Shown here piece by piece: positions 13,101 to 25,535 of a DNA stretch of 64,000 bases (position 1 is its first letter; each line of letters opens with the position of its first letter). The notes below the pieces were generated by a model. That model saw only the letters and a list, made by a program, of their open reading frames with translations. It was not told the DNA's origin and made no database searches. A program made the position numbers and the translations under genes. The stretch covers positions 174,697,984-174,761,983 of the forward strand of contig OW386285.2 of NCBI GenBank assembly GCA_936432065.2. Reading direction: 5' to 3'. The DNA comes from Rutpela maculata (lineage: Eukaryota; Arthropoda; Insecta; Coleoptera; Cerambycidae).

Positions 13101-15556
13101 TGCCATTTAACCACGGAAAGCCGCACGTTTTACATTAGATACTGTCCTCATAAATTCTCATTGAGATAGTATAAGTAAATGTCTGGATTTACAAATAGAT
13201 ACTGTTCAAAATATTTGGTTGCTTTATTCTGATACAATTTTCATATTTAAATTAGATCCGAATGGATACTGATAAAGACTTATATAATTTACTATTGGCA
13301 CAACAAATACATACTCGTAGAAACTGCTATCATCAATCCTTTCGAAGTAATACGAAATATGTACCTGGAATTTCCACACGTAACATGTAGTGAACAATTT
13401 ATTACTGATCAAACATCATCACAATTATATTCGGAAAACAGCATAAATACTGTTAGAAATTGATCGCATATAATCCCATTCGAAGTGGTTAAACTTGTAT
13501 TTGTATTTGCAGTTGAAAACTGACCTTTCTTTTTACCCATTCAAACAAATGAAAACACATTTAATATATTACTGAAAAAAAAACATTAATACTCATAGAA
13601 ACTGATATCATAAATCCCTATTCAAACATTATAATTTGTAATCTTCAATTGCAAATCAAAACTGTTCTAACCTAATGCAGCTCGTTTCTTATAGAAACTC
13701 TTGCCATTTAACCACGCAAAGCCGCACGTTTTACATTAGATACTGTCCTCATAAATTCTCATTGAGATAGTATAAGTAAATGTCTGGATTTACAAATAGA
13801 TACTGTTTAAAATATTTGGTTGCTTTATTCTGATATAATTTTCATATTTAAATTAGATCCGAATGCATACTGATAAAGACTTATATAATTTACTATTGGC
13901 ACAACAAATACATACTCGTAGAAACTGCTATCATCAATCCTTTCGAAGTAATACTAAATATGTACCTGGAATTTCTGACCATATCGTAACATGTAGTGAA
14001 CAATTTGTTACTGATCAAACCTCATCACAATTATATTCGGAAAACATCATAAATACTGTTAGAAATTGATCGCGTATAACCCCATTCGAAGTGATTAAAT
14101 TTGTATTTGTAATTTCAGTTGAAAACTGACCTTTCTTTTTACCCATTCAAACAAATGAAAACACATTTAATATATTACTGAAAAAAAACATTAATACTCA
14201 TAGAAACTGATCTCATAAATCCCTATTCAAACATTATAATTTGTAATCTTCAATTGCAAATCAAAACTGTTCTAACCTAATGCAGCTCGTTTCTTATAGA
14301 AACTCTTGCCATTTAACCACGCAAAGCCGTACGTTTTACATTAGATACTGTCCTCATAAATTCTCATTGAGATAGTATAAGTAAATGTCTGGATTTACAA
14401 ATAGATACTGTTTAAAATATTTGGTTGCTTTATTCTGATATAATTTTCATATTTAAATTAGATCCGAATGCATACTGATAAAGATTTATATAATTTACTA
14501 TTGGCACAACAAATACATACTCGTAGAAACTGCTATCATCAATCCTTTCGAAGTAATACTAAATATGTACCTGGAATTTCTGACCATATCGTAACATGTA
14601 GTAAACAATTTGTTACTGATCAAACCTCATCACAATTATATTCGGAAAACAGCATAAATACTGTTAGAAATTGATCGCGTATAACCCCATTCGAAGTGAT
14701 TAAATTTGTATTTGTAATTTCAGTTGAAAACTGACCTTTTTTTTTACCCATTCAAACATATGAAAACCCATTTAATATATTACTGAAAAAAAAACATTAA
14801 TACTCATAGAAACTGATCTCATAAATCCCTATTCAAACATTATAATTTGTAATCTTCAATTGCAAATCAAAACTGTTCTAACCTAATGCAGCTCGTTTCT
14901 TATAGAAACACTTGCCATTTAACCACGGAAAGCCGTACGTTTTACATTAGATACTGTTCTCATAAATTCTCATTGAGATAGTATAAGTAAATGTAAAGAC
15001 TTATATAATTTACTAGAGGAACAACAAATAGATACTCGTAGAAACTGCTCTCATCAATCCTTTTGAAGGAATACTAAATGTGTACTTGGAATTTCCGACC
15101 ATATCATAACAAGTAGTGAACAATTTGTTACTGATTAAACCTCATCACAATTATATTCGGAAAACAGCATAAATACTTTTAGAAATTAATCGCATATAAC
15201 CCCATTCAAAGTGATTAAACTTGTATTTGTAATTGCAGTTGAAAACTGACCTTTCTTTTTACCCATTCAAACAAATGAAAACACATTTAATATATTACTG
15301 AAAAAAAACATTAATACTCATAGAAACATCTCATAAATCCCTATTCAAACATTATAATTAGTAATCTTCAGTTGCAAGTCAAAACTGTCCTAACCTAATG
15401 CAGCTCGTTTCTTATAGAAACACTTGCCATTTAACCACGGAAAGCCGCACGTTTTACCTTAGATACTGTTCTCATAAATTCTCATTGATGTGATATAAGT
15501 AAATGTTTGCTGCTCCATTCTGGTAGAAACTGATAGAAATTTCAGTAGCAGCTTTA
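10143..15556. mobile_element. 5.4-kb foldback element with tandem-repeat arms
   Basis: The left arm (10143 to about 12237) consists of direct ~605-bp repeats, with unit starts recognisable at 10206, 10806, 11412 and 12016. The right arm (about 12255-15556) carries the same units inverted, with junctions near 12482, 13204, 13805 and 14410 and an internal deletion near 14995. The arms meet at an A/T-rich centre near 12235-12260. Outer ends pair as taaag(t/c)tgct. Short repeated frames are array shadows. The architecture resembles Drosophila FB/Galileo foldback elements. No transposase is present. Confidence 0.85.
12928..13056 (+). mobile_element. Short LINE/SINE 3'-end insertion with AATA tail
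   Basis: This ~129-bp GC-richer segment interrupts one repeat unit of the foldback right arm exactly between caaaac and aaaactg, giving a short aaaac duplication. It ends in (aata)n, typical of a 5'-truncated non-LTR retrotransposon tail. The source family is not recognised. Confidence 0.6.
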
Positions 15557-16740
15557 CTCCAGGCTCCAGTAGAGGGAGCTGCATACGTGTCGCTAATTCA
15601 TATCTACTCTAATGGTACCTAAGGAACTGACGTGTGTTTGTTAAATTAAAAGTAAAGCAGTCTCTTTCACTGCCAACTCATTCATTGCTTCTAGGCTAGA
15701 ACAAGAACACCCGAGGAAATAAGGACTTTGCAGTATTTTGTGTTTACCACAATATTAGTATTTCTATTTGAAATATGCAATTTAAACTGTACATTTGTCG
15801 GCATGCATATCCAAATTAATACTAATAAAAAAGCAAAAAGTTTACAATAAAAATACATCTGTAAAATATAAAATTGAAACTGTACATTTGTAGACATGTA
15901 TATCCACATTAATACTAATAAAAAGACATGTTGAAATTTACAATAAAAACATGTTGATAAATGGCGTGTTATATACGATAGATACTGGAGAAAGGACGGA
16001 CTGGACTCTTATGATATTACTTATAGAAAAGTTTAGAATCTCTTTAAAGTTGTATCTGTAATTCCATATGTTTACAGATATAAGGGCAAGGGTGCATTTG
16101 CAGACACTAAACTGTAGATTTGTTGTATATTTCATATAAGTACTCATGAAAGGCCAACATGATAATTCCAAATAGCTTATTCGGAATTACTGTTTCATAA
16201 CCGATTTAAAACTTAATAAAACAGATAAAATCCTGTCTGTATAATAATAATATAACTTATAGGGACGATAAAACCGCATCACTTTTTTTTTATAAGTTTC
16301 TATGTGGAATTTTTGGCAGGGATTAGGAAGACATTTTCATGTTTCATTTACGTCATCTAACTCGTCATTTCTCGTCACTCCTGACCATTTTTTCACGTCA
16401 TTTTCACGTGCCTTTGCTACCTGGGAGGTATATGCGCGTGAACAAAATACGGCAATTACGCCACATATTAAAACTCAAAATATAAAGCCACGCGTCGACG
16501 CAGTAGAGAAATTGATGTCTGTTCTTGAACCAAACGTCTACGGCTGTCTACGGAAGTTATGCGCTGACGCGATTCTGTGTTTTATTCGTTTCCCATAGAT
16601 TCCGTAGCGTAAGTCTTAGATTAGATGTAATTTCCAGAGTCGGTGTCACTCATTTTATTCTTTGTTTATTTCTGTCATTTATGTAAAGTTGTTATAAATT
16701 GATTATTTTGTGATTGTTATAAACAGTTAATTGAGATAAT
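15557..16740. other. Unassigned intergenic stretch
   Basis: No gene, repeat pair or RNA supported. A 98-codon frame at 16302-16598 is open but has no recognisable domain, no acceptable initiation context and composition like its surroundings. Confidence 0.4.
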
Positions 16741-16812
16741 ATGGTGCAATCTTGTATGGTACTGTGTTGCAAGAATCGTTGCAAAGTCCCGGGTTTTAAA
16801 CAGTTGCAGTAA
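16741..16812 (+). pseudogene. THAP-like N-terminal fragment
   Basis: An ATG at 16741 opens a 23-codon frame starting MVQSCMVLCCKNR. The M-x3-C-x4-C-x2-R spacing is that of the very N-terminus of THAP zinc-finger domains. The frame then ends in a stop with no visible donor site, and the remaining C2CH ligands are not found nearby. This is most likely a relic of a THAP or P-element-like gene; chance cannot be excluded for so short a match. Confidence 0.3.
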
Positions 16813-17480
16813 CAATAAGACCGGCTCTGGCGTATTTTGTAGTGCGATTGCGCTCCGCTTTAAGGTCGCCATACTTGCGCGAGGTCCAATTTCACGTAAA
16901 AATTGGTATAGATATTAACCTTCCATTTATATAGTAGAGTTCAGTGGTTGCGTTGCGATTTCATTATCTGCTACTGCTGTTTTCTGAATAACAGTTTAAT
17001 AGCAGTCAGCAAGAACATTTTTGCTACGTCGTATCGTTGATTGAAGAGTCTATTCACTCAACGGTCGTGTTTCTTATCTGTTATTTTCGTACAGAAATAA
17101 CAGGCTGCTAATGCTATTTACAAATAACAGTTATAAAATAACAGGTTGTTAAATAGCTCATCTCTACTGTTTAGTTCGCAAGATGCCTCGACGTAGTTAA
17201 TAAATCATATAACGGCTATATCTGTTTGTTTGGGCTTTTGCAGGCGTGCTAAGAACATGAAATTTTGCAAGTAGATGTATACTAAACTCTCAAGAAAATT
17301 AATAAAATTGGAAAGTCGAAATGGTCGGCTCACTATAGTGGCCTAAATTTGAGTAAACTTTTTTAGGAACTTCCTGTGTTGGATAATTTATAGATTGTCA
17401 TATTATTTGACAGTCTGATTTTTAGGATAAAAATTGGATGGAGGGTGTTATATTACTCATTATTTTTAGTTATAATGAAC
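16813..17480. other. Unassigned stretch
   Basis: No gene or repeat recognised. Words such as aataacag recur at 17090-17160 without forming an array. Confidence 0.35.
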
Positions 17481-17488
17481 CCGTAGTG

Positions 17489-18499
17489 CAGCGTTGGTAA
17501 CTCTTTTGGCTTGCGTATCCGTAGACAAGCCCAAAAAAATCCGTAAAACCTGATAATAAATCCGTAGAATTAAATAAAAATAATAAATAATAATAATTAA
17601 ATAATCGCAGGCATGGAACTAAAAGTACAATACCCAACATTTTTTTGTCGAGCGGGGGGGGTCGGAACATACTATCGATGTTTAACGAACACTAGTCTCG
17701 CCTAGTTTAAACCCAAGTTTAAACAGAAGTTTAAACTAGATTAGCTCCAGTATGCTGCTTGCATATATTATGGTTAACTGAAGTGAACTTTTTTAAAATA
17801 TCAATACTTACTTCCGTTTTTACGCAAACTTTTCTCAAATATCAATACTTATTTTTTTTATTACTGACAGTTGACAACCAAATTGTGTGCTAATTAGGTT
17901 ATATTACATGTATTTTGTAGCATGCTGTATTTTGCTGCTTGGAACATAGAAAAAAAATACATATAATAATATATATGTTTCTATGGGTTGGAATTATTAC
18001 TCCTTAGAAATAGATCCAGTGAAAGGAAGGACTGTACAGTATTGAGGTTATAAAAACATCACACCACACATATTTGTCGATTTGCGTATGTGTTCAACCG
18101 CAGCTTGGAGTTTAACCGGTACTCCATCCATCAGTTGATAGTTAAACTCTAGGTGGCCGTTACAGTCGCTTATATAATGGACATTAGAGGCTTAACCTAA
18201 GTTTAACTGTAGCTTGTAGTTTAAACTAAACCTATACAACTGGCCTTAATGCCAACTCACAGCCATGGATCATGACCCCAGATGATAGAATGCATTCTGT
18301 TATGACTATTAAAACCGTAAACCGTGATGGCGTCGGTTCAATAGCCACGAATTGGCTGATGTTCTTATTTCGCAATCAATTAATATTACTATAATTAATA
18401 TCGTTAAAAATCCGTAGATAATTACGGTTTATCGGAAAATCGGAGCTGGAACAAAAAATCCGTAGATCTACGGATAAATCCGTAGGGTTACCATCACTG
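17489..18499. mobile_element. Non-autonomous hAT element, 8-bp TSD
   Basis: 1,011 bp starting cagcgttggtaac and ending gttaccatcactg (imperfect inverted termini), flanked on both sides by the 8-mer ccgtagtg (17481-17488 and 18500-18507). The subterminal regions repeat the word atccgta / tacggat many times, as hAT subterminal motifs do. No transposase domain is visible. Nested inside (about 17690-18246) is a possible older MITE with inverted gtttaaac-rich ends. Confidence 0.8.
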
Positions 18500-18507
18500 C
18501 CGTAGTG

Positions 18508-20310
18508 GAACGCAGGCATTCTACTATTTGATATAATATAATTATCATCACTTAACTCAAGTAATAACGAAGGCCCTTCTGTTATAAAAAACCCCAAATG
18601 AAGCTATGAAGAAACTATTGTTCAATTTTTTGAGCTATTTTGATTTGAAAAAATACTAAAAAAAAAATTATATCATGCATGCATTTATAAAAGAAAATTC
18701 TGTTTCATATGCTTTTACTTCCTATTTTTACAAGTTGGAAAAAAAATTACATATGACTTTTTTAGCTATCTAAAATTATTGTGTATTTAAAGAAATCAAT
18801 AGAGTTGTCTGTTACTTTGTGATATTCCATTATAACAGGTAACGAACACAAATTTTTCTTGTTAAATATCACAATATTTTTTCTGTTTATGACTAAGTAC
18901 AGTTTCGTAGTTTCTAGTCTACATTTTCAAGCACACAGACTGTTTAATTTGAATTGGATAATACGGTCCTGTCGGAAACATTTAAATTGGTTAATAGTTA
19001 ATATAGCGTACCATAGATGGCGACCACTAGACTTGTTCTCAAGATTGGTCTTCGACCATAATATATGGTCGAAGAGATTGGTAGACTATGAGGTTCCTTA
19101 ATATACAGCTTTTTGGCGAAGAAGTCAGTGCGAGGGTGAAAGGTCAGACTATCTTTGTTCTTCGAACGCGCAGTAGCGGCGCAGTTATCTCACTCTAGAA
19201 GAACCGTCCGTACTGGCCCGAAATATGGTCTGACGTTACTATGATCTGTAGTACATTCTACAACTTATCCTCATTACCAGCATGCAGAACAGTGACTTAA
19301 AATGCGAGGATAATTACCACCGACCTCAAAAGCGGGTTATTGCGAGCCCGTTCCAGCTACGAGTTCTTTGCTTAATTAACATTACACAAATTCTTACAAT
19401 ATTTTGAATAAGGCTCTGCATCTGGTGTGATCTCACACCAGCTGTTCATTGGCTAATGCCATTTTTTGGTGGGGATTGTGAGTTATTAGGCCGCCTTAAA
19501 GTCTACCAACCTTGACTTGTTCTGACATTTTTCAGTCTGGTATTATACTCTACACTTTTAAGTGCAGCAAACCATAGAACAATAAATGTCAGGAGAGCTG
19601 GTTGAAGCTCATTGTATAGCCGTTCATTTCTCAACATTGACAGACGCGTTTCGCCTTCCCAGGCTCCTCAGTGCCACAAGGTAGAGAAAGAACGAAAATA
19701 CAAACAATTCAACCAGTACTCCATATTTTTCCTGTGGAGTATAGCCACTAGGCACTAACGATGCCATCTATAAGATGGTAAGATTGTTTAGAAGTAAATG
19801 TTTTACATGTTAGACTATTAAAAGCCATTAACTATAACTGCGAATGCAGATTACTAACCTCTGAAACAATCCAAGCGCAGTGCCAAGATGTTAATAGTTA
19901 ATCTAGGTTGGTTGGAATCCAACTCTAACTTTTAACCCGAAATGGCGACTTCAAGGTGAATGATTTTAGTCACGCCAACACAAAGGAACTCACGAGAGTT
20001 TCTTTGCTGTCTCTCTATCTATGCTGTGATTTGAACACACCTATTGACAACAGCGAACAAAACGAAAAATGACATGACTATTTAAAAAAAAATGTTGATT
20101 TAGTTAGTCAGAGACAACTTCTCTGATTTAGTGATTTAGTTGAAAAACCAATATTATTTATATTTTCCTATATGCCTAGTCAAAATAAAATAGTTTTCGT
20201 TATGCTCGCACGTTTAAATATTTACATTTTTTACAATTCGTTTGTTTATTACTATTACACTTTCTGATACCTAGTCTATAAATGTATTATTCACCTGTTT
20301 GAACAAAGAC
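18508..20310. promoter_or_regulatory. Upstream flank of TMEM104, no defined promoter
   Basis: 1.8 kb without a recognisable gene, directly 5' of the TMEM104 start codon, so it should contain that gene's promoter and 5' untranslated region. I cannot locate a convincing TATA box or initiator. A small palindrome, ctggtgtgatctcacaccag, occurs around 19430. The 80-codon frame at 18859-19101 shows no domain. Confidence 0.35.
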
Positions 20311-22099
20311 ATGCCTGACACGGATCAGTATCCTCCATGGGTAAGGCAATTTATATAAGAATTCGAGTTATAGTACATTTTTAATCATGTATACCTTATA
20401 AGGCATATTCTTTAATTCAACAGTTGAGTCCTTCAGGTGGCACCAGACGCGTTGCTATCTCTTTATAACTTGTGTTGTAAGAAAGGGAAGCATACTGTGG
20501 TGGAACTCAACGTTGAAATAAGGAATACGCCCATACCTCTTGAACGTGGAAATAATGCGTTAATATTTCAGGTGGGGCTGGTTTATGTGTTTAATCTTAT
20601 TGTTGGCACAGGTGCATTAACTCTACCTGCCGCCTTTGCAGGAGCAGGATGGTTATTCAGCACTTTCCTATTAATGTTGTTAGCATTTGTCAGTTTTGTA
20701 ACCGTTACTTTTGTAATTGAGAGCATGGCATGTGCGAATGCTACTATACAATGGAGCAAAATCCAGTCACATAAGATTGATGTAAGTTTTTTAATAACAA
20801 ATTATATGGTGTTTCTGCAATAAAGCCGCTAATAGTACAGCTGCTACCATACTTCACACTATGACATTATTGTAGACACATCAGACCGAGCTTATATGAT
20901 ATTTACTTTTAATTTAGGAAGGTGAAGTACCCATAGATTCAGATTCAGAAGCTGGCGACACTACGGAGGAAACTGCGATTCTTAGAGTTCATAGAAGATA
21001 TCGTTATTACAATCTCAATACAAAAATAGAATTAGGAGAAATAGCAGCACTGTATTTAAATAAAGTTGGTCATATATTATTTTTTGTATCCCTTTGTATT
21101 TATCTATTTGGAGATTTAACAATATATACAGCAGCATCTGGAAAAATAATAGTAAATCTTAGCTGCAAAAATGATAATGATACAGAAAACTTCAACTTAA
21201 AATGTTGGGAAACTTATAATATAACAAAAATTGACATGTACAGAATTTTTGTAACAATTTTTGCATTATTAGTGGGCCCTTTTACATATTTTAATGTACA
21301 AAAAACTAAATATTTACAGTTTTTTACTATAAGTATAAGATGGTTTGCTTTTATTGTCATGGTTACTTTGGCTAGCATTAGATTGATAAGGTATGGACAA
21401 CAAGGTTATCCCGATCTCATAAATTTAAGAGAAGTACCTGCCCTAGCCGGTTCAAGTGTTTATAGCTTTATGTGTCATCATTCATTACCTGGTTTAATAG
21501 CACCCATCTCAGATAAACGGCACATAATAAGAAATATTAGTTTTGATTTTGTTTTAATTTGCTCCTTTTATTTATTGTTGGCTATGACGGGATCATTTGC
21601 TTTTGAAACTTTAGATGTTTTATATTCTCTTAATTTTATTTACACAGAAGAGTCTAATATATTAATGAAAATAATTGGATTTTTTCTGGCAGCTTTTCCT
21701 TTATTTCCGATGTCTACAAGTTTTCCAATAATAGCCATAACACTGCAGAGTAATTTAAAAAATTTAGTGTTAGATCAGAGGATAGATCGATATAACTTTT
21801 TTACAAATCGGTTAGTATTTCCTACAATTGCCATTCTACCTCCAGTTGTTTTAGCATTATGTACACACAATCTTAAACGTTTGGTGGAAGTAACAGGGAC
21901 ATATGCAGGTGTAATAGTGCAATATGTGGTACCTGCGATTCTGGTACTCTATGCAAGACGACATTGTGTTAAAGTTTTTGGTTCTAGTAATCACAAATAT
22001 GCTAGCCCTTTTAAACATTATATTTGGTTTCTGTTCGTAATAGTATGGTCACTAATCTGTATTATATTTGTAACTGTGGATTTCATTATAAATGAATGA
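20311..22099 (+). CDS. TMEM104: Transmembrane protein 104 homologue (3 exons)
   Basis: A multi-pass membrane protein of the amino-acid/auxin permease-like superfamily; its transported substrate is not established. Exons: 20311-20340 (donor gtaagg), 20572-20781 (acceptor atatttcag, donor gtaagt) and 20918-22099 (acceptor aatttag). Splicing gives about 473 aa with no internal stop. Exon 1 ends ...DQYPPW and joins in phase to VGLVYVFNLIVGTGALTLP, matching the conserved N-terminus of insect and vertebrate TMEM104. Further family hallmarks are GPFTYFNVQKTKYLQ, SVYSFMCHHSLPGLI, the segment around STSFPIIAITL and RLVFPTI. About ten hydrophobic spans are visible, with an acidic Ser/Glu loop at the start of exon 3 and an N-glycosylation-type loop (NDNDTEN). 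Starting at the upstream-intron ATG 20437 would replace exon 1 with unrelated residues and is not preferred. It is the only intact host gene here. Confidence 0.95.
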
Positions 22100-22243
22100 T
22101 ATATATAGTAAGGTTTAAATAATATACACAGATAGGCTCTACATACACATACACTATCTTACTTTTTTTTTACGTTAAAACAAATTTTTCAATAAGATCT
22201 ACACATCTACAGAGGGCGGTCGCGCGAACGTTTAGAACCTCAT

Positions 22244-23209
22244 TTAACTTCGTTATTTTTGGAGATGCGTAAAAAAGATGTATTTTCCAAAAATAATTTC
22301 AGAAAAACAATTGAATGTCACATTTTACTATGTTTTATACAGTATATCTCACTTTTCATGACAATTCGATTTTTTTTTTTAATTTGGGTCGGAGGTAGTG
22401 TCACGGTAAAATATTTAAAAATCCACTAGTGGTGTTCGTCATTATGAAGAAAAATGAACCTAATTTTTCAAAAAAAGATATTAAGCATTTTTTTACAAAA
22501 ATACTAACGCAATGTTATTGATCAACATGCTGGCCCAAAACTATTGGTAATTTATCAATGAAAATTCATGGCCTACAAAATTTGAAAGTATCAATGACAT
22601 TAGGTGCTAGAAACAGTGAATTTAAAGCGAAAATGAGAAATGACTTTTTTTTGAAAAACAATTAATTTCCAAGTTATTGATCATTTAATGTTTAAAAAAC
22701 GTAATTTTAAGAAGGCCGCAATTCGAAAATCATACATCAAAATATTGTTAAATTTTGGATACAGGGGTTCTGAAGCATTCTGATCAATAATATTGTGTTA
22801 GTATTCTTGTAAAAAATTGCCTAATATCTTTTTTTAGAAAATTAGGTTAATTTTTCATCATAACGACTAACGCCACTGGTAGATTTTTAAATGTTTTATG
22901 GTAACACAATCTCCTGATAAGTAAGCAACTTCCACTACAATTTTTTAAAAATCGCATTGTTATTAAGGGAGCTGTGATATAGGAGTCATGAAAAGTGAGA
23001 TATACTGTATATCATTAAAAAGTTTTTTATAGTCTTTCGATGGTGTAAAATATATGAGGTGTTCCATTTAAAAAACCAAAGCAAAGTTCATATCTCCTAA
23101 ATGCAACCATCAACTGCTTTTATGAAATGATTTCTGAAAAATAGATGAGATTTTCTATAACTATTATTTTTGAATTTTTTACGTAACTCCAAAAATAACG
23201 AAGTTAAAG
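22244..23209. mobile_element. ~1-kb palindromic element
   Basis: The outer arms (ttaacttcgttatttttgg at 22244 and its inverse ending 23208) and the inner arms (about 22430-22560 against 22740-22890) pair. Further matching pairs lie around gagatatactgtat. No coding capacity. It lies immediately 3' of TMEM104, starting about 145 bp after its stop. Confidence 0.7.
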
Positions 23210-23744
23210 GCTGTGGCTAATTCATCTAGAATTTGTCTGATTTTGACTGGTCAAAATTAGTCAATATTGTTTACAATTTGCAACATAATAGGCTTGTTGC
23301 ATGTGCCGTATATTTTAAATTAATTTATACATATTAATATAGTGTGTTACTAAACATTAGCAATTATAAAATCTGTTTTCATAATTTCTAACTGGAAAGT
23401 ATTTAAATCACCGACTAATATCCGGGGAAAAGGGGCAAATCTCAGAAAACACTCATATTGAACTTGACATAATTTAACAGAAAACAGTGACAACAGTATA
23501 CCTCTGCGAGTGCAATGATTCGGACGTATAGTGGAGTGAAATCGACCTAGGAATGCGTCATTTTTTTTTTTTTTTTGAGGAGGATCTTGTAGAGTAGGTT
23601 ATCTCCTGTAATGGGCAATTACGATATTTTTCTGTGATACAGGACTTTTTTATTTCGAAAAAACTTTAGAAATTGACTGTTTAGAAGATTCGTGTTTTTT
23701 TAAATTTACATCGCCATATCTTGAAATCTAATTGAGCTATCGAT

Positions 23745-24251
23745 TAGTGTTTGGAAAAACCGAGAAACTAAGAAACCGGTTCGAAACCGGTCTATTTAGA
23801 AAAAAAAACGGTTTTAAACCGGTTTAAACTGTTTATAAGATTCAATAAAAATCATAGTTTTTGCAGAATTTTGAGCCAGAGTCAACTTATTTTTACGGAC
23901 TAAAAATGAGTAATTAATAGATAGCCAGAATTTCTATGTCTATGTGTATTTTGGCTTATTAATGTACTATATGAAAACAATATAATAAATGCACAACATA
24001 CGTTAAAATATTATGTTATGTTGCCCAATCCGTATAAAGTTACAAGATTGCCTAATATAAATAAATTTCAATATCCTACAATCAATTTGCGGTATAATGA
24101 CATCAGAAACTATAAAATGTAATATTTATGTTGATCGATATAAAAAACTAAACTTAAAAAAAAACGGTTTTTTATTGATAAAATCGGTTCTGTTCGGTTT
24201 TCAAAAAAACCGGTTCGAAACCGGTTTAAAACCGGTTTTTTCCAAACACTA
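23745..24251. mobile_element. hAT MITE with CTATCGAT duplication
   Basis: 507 bp with inverted termini TAGTGTTTGGAAAAACCG and CGGTTTTTTCCAAACACTA, flanked on each side by the 8-mer ctatcgat (23737-23744 and 24252-24259). Both ends carry several aaccggtt words, likely subterminal binding sites. The 120-codon frame starting at 24097 crosses the right end and is not a gene. Confidence 0.85.
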
Positions 24252-24348
24252 CTATCGATCTGATTTTTTTTTTAAACTTCTGTATCTTGGCCTCAATCGC
24301 ATGTATATAAAAATTATCAAAAATAAAAAAGTTTGTCGCTTAGTAAAA

Positions 24349-24971
24349 ACCGCTGCCCAAGGAATCACTACTTCCACATCCAAATTTTCTATCCAAGTCA
24401 CTCACAATGAAAAAATTTTGTATGTGGAAGTAATTGTTTATGGAACTTTAATAATATAATATTTGAAATCCTCTACCCCAAAAACCCATAAAACGATACC
24501 CCACATCGGTAAAAAAATATTTTGAGATTTCTGGTTCTTGTACACACACTAAATCACAATTTTTTTTCATCCCCTTTAATAATGGGGTGGGGGTGGTAAT
24601 GCCAATAATTTTTTTGAGACCTTAGCTTCTCTTGTATATACTAGATACCAATTTTATGGACTCATACCTGCTTGATTTACATATTTACTCCAATTTACCG
24701 CCCAACCCTTCGACGGAACAAGATGAAAATATAATCTAGTTCCAGATCTCGTTAAAGTACATATGTGTACCAAATTTCAAGTCCAACATTTTAAACGGTT
24801 CCAGAGTAAACGTGCGTACAAAAAAGTTAGACAGACAGGCAGACAGACAGAAATTTTTTTTCGCTCAAACTTAAAATCTCGACGTTTCATTACATTCTAA
24901 GCCTATTTGAACAATAAAAATTTTTACAAATTTTTTGTCGTTAACTACTTCCACTGGATGTGGAAGTAATT
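24349..24971 (+). repeat. Recurrent repeat, ACTTCCACATCC ends (copy A)
   Basis: Begins ccgctgcccaaggaatcac with acttccacatcc and ends ggatgtggaagtaatt, so the ends are partly inverted. A simple cagacagacag tract lies near the 3' side. The same sequence recurs at 38032-38728 and, inverted, 50820-51497; partial copies lie inside both 3.5-kb CCCAG elements. Non-coding; class undetermined (MITE-like). Confidence 0.6.
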
Positions 24972-25535
24972 CTGAGTACATTTTTTGCGAAGTAATAGTC
25001 GAGTAATAAGTTCATTGTTGTTTAAAGGAAATAATAAACAATTATTGATAGAAACAAAAAGACCATTGGAAGCGCTTATTTGTGTACTTGGATCTAGAAA
25101 AAAGTCAGATCGATAGCTCAATTAAATTTGAAGATATGGCAGTGTAAATGTTAGAAAAACACGATTTTTATAATCGATCAATTTCTCAAGCTTTTTCGAA
25201 ATAAAAAATATTTGTTTCACAAAAAAATATCGTAAATAGCCATTTCTTATGTAGAATGGTTCACTTTATAAAAACTATAAGGTCTGGCCTATTTCGCTCC
25301 ACTATCAAGCTATTTACAAGGGCAACGTCTGTGAATGGAATTAATGTAAAATGTATGCTAGCGCTGTTACTGTGGCCTGTTATATGACGTCACTCGTTGT
25401 TTGCACGCCTAACGGATTTATTCAAACTTTAATGTTGAATACCGTCTGTAAAAGAAAAAATCCTTTACACACTGTGTTTTGTATTAAGTAAGATTCTAAA
25501 AATGCTAAAATTATATTTTGTGCAACAAGCCTATT

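Larger units (their letters stand above)
23287..25535. mobile_element. 2.2-kb palindromic element carrying two insertions
   Basis: Inverted termini aataggcttgttgca (23287) and tgcaacaagcctatt (ending 25535) bound the element. Extensive inner arms (about 23527-23740 against 25100-25312) pair. The central part has been filled by a hAT MITE (23745-24251) and a copy of a recurrent ~650-bp repeat (24349-24971). No gene is present. Confidence 0.6.

Noticed and set aside
13863..14674. Two nearly identical 68-codon frames
   Set aside because: They are the same position in successive ~605-bp repeat units of the foldback array, out of any coding context.
10143..15556. CRISPR-like or satellite array
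   Set aside because: Units of ~605 bp in two inverted arms with no short repeat-spacer pattern; a foldback transposon explains it.
16302..16598. 98-aa hypothetical protein
   Set aside because: No domain, no splice context and composition like the flanks.
24097..24459. 120-codon plus-strand frame
   Set aside because: It crosses the right end of a hAT MITE and runs into a dispersed repeat; no domain.
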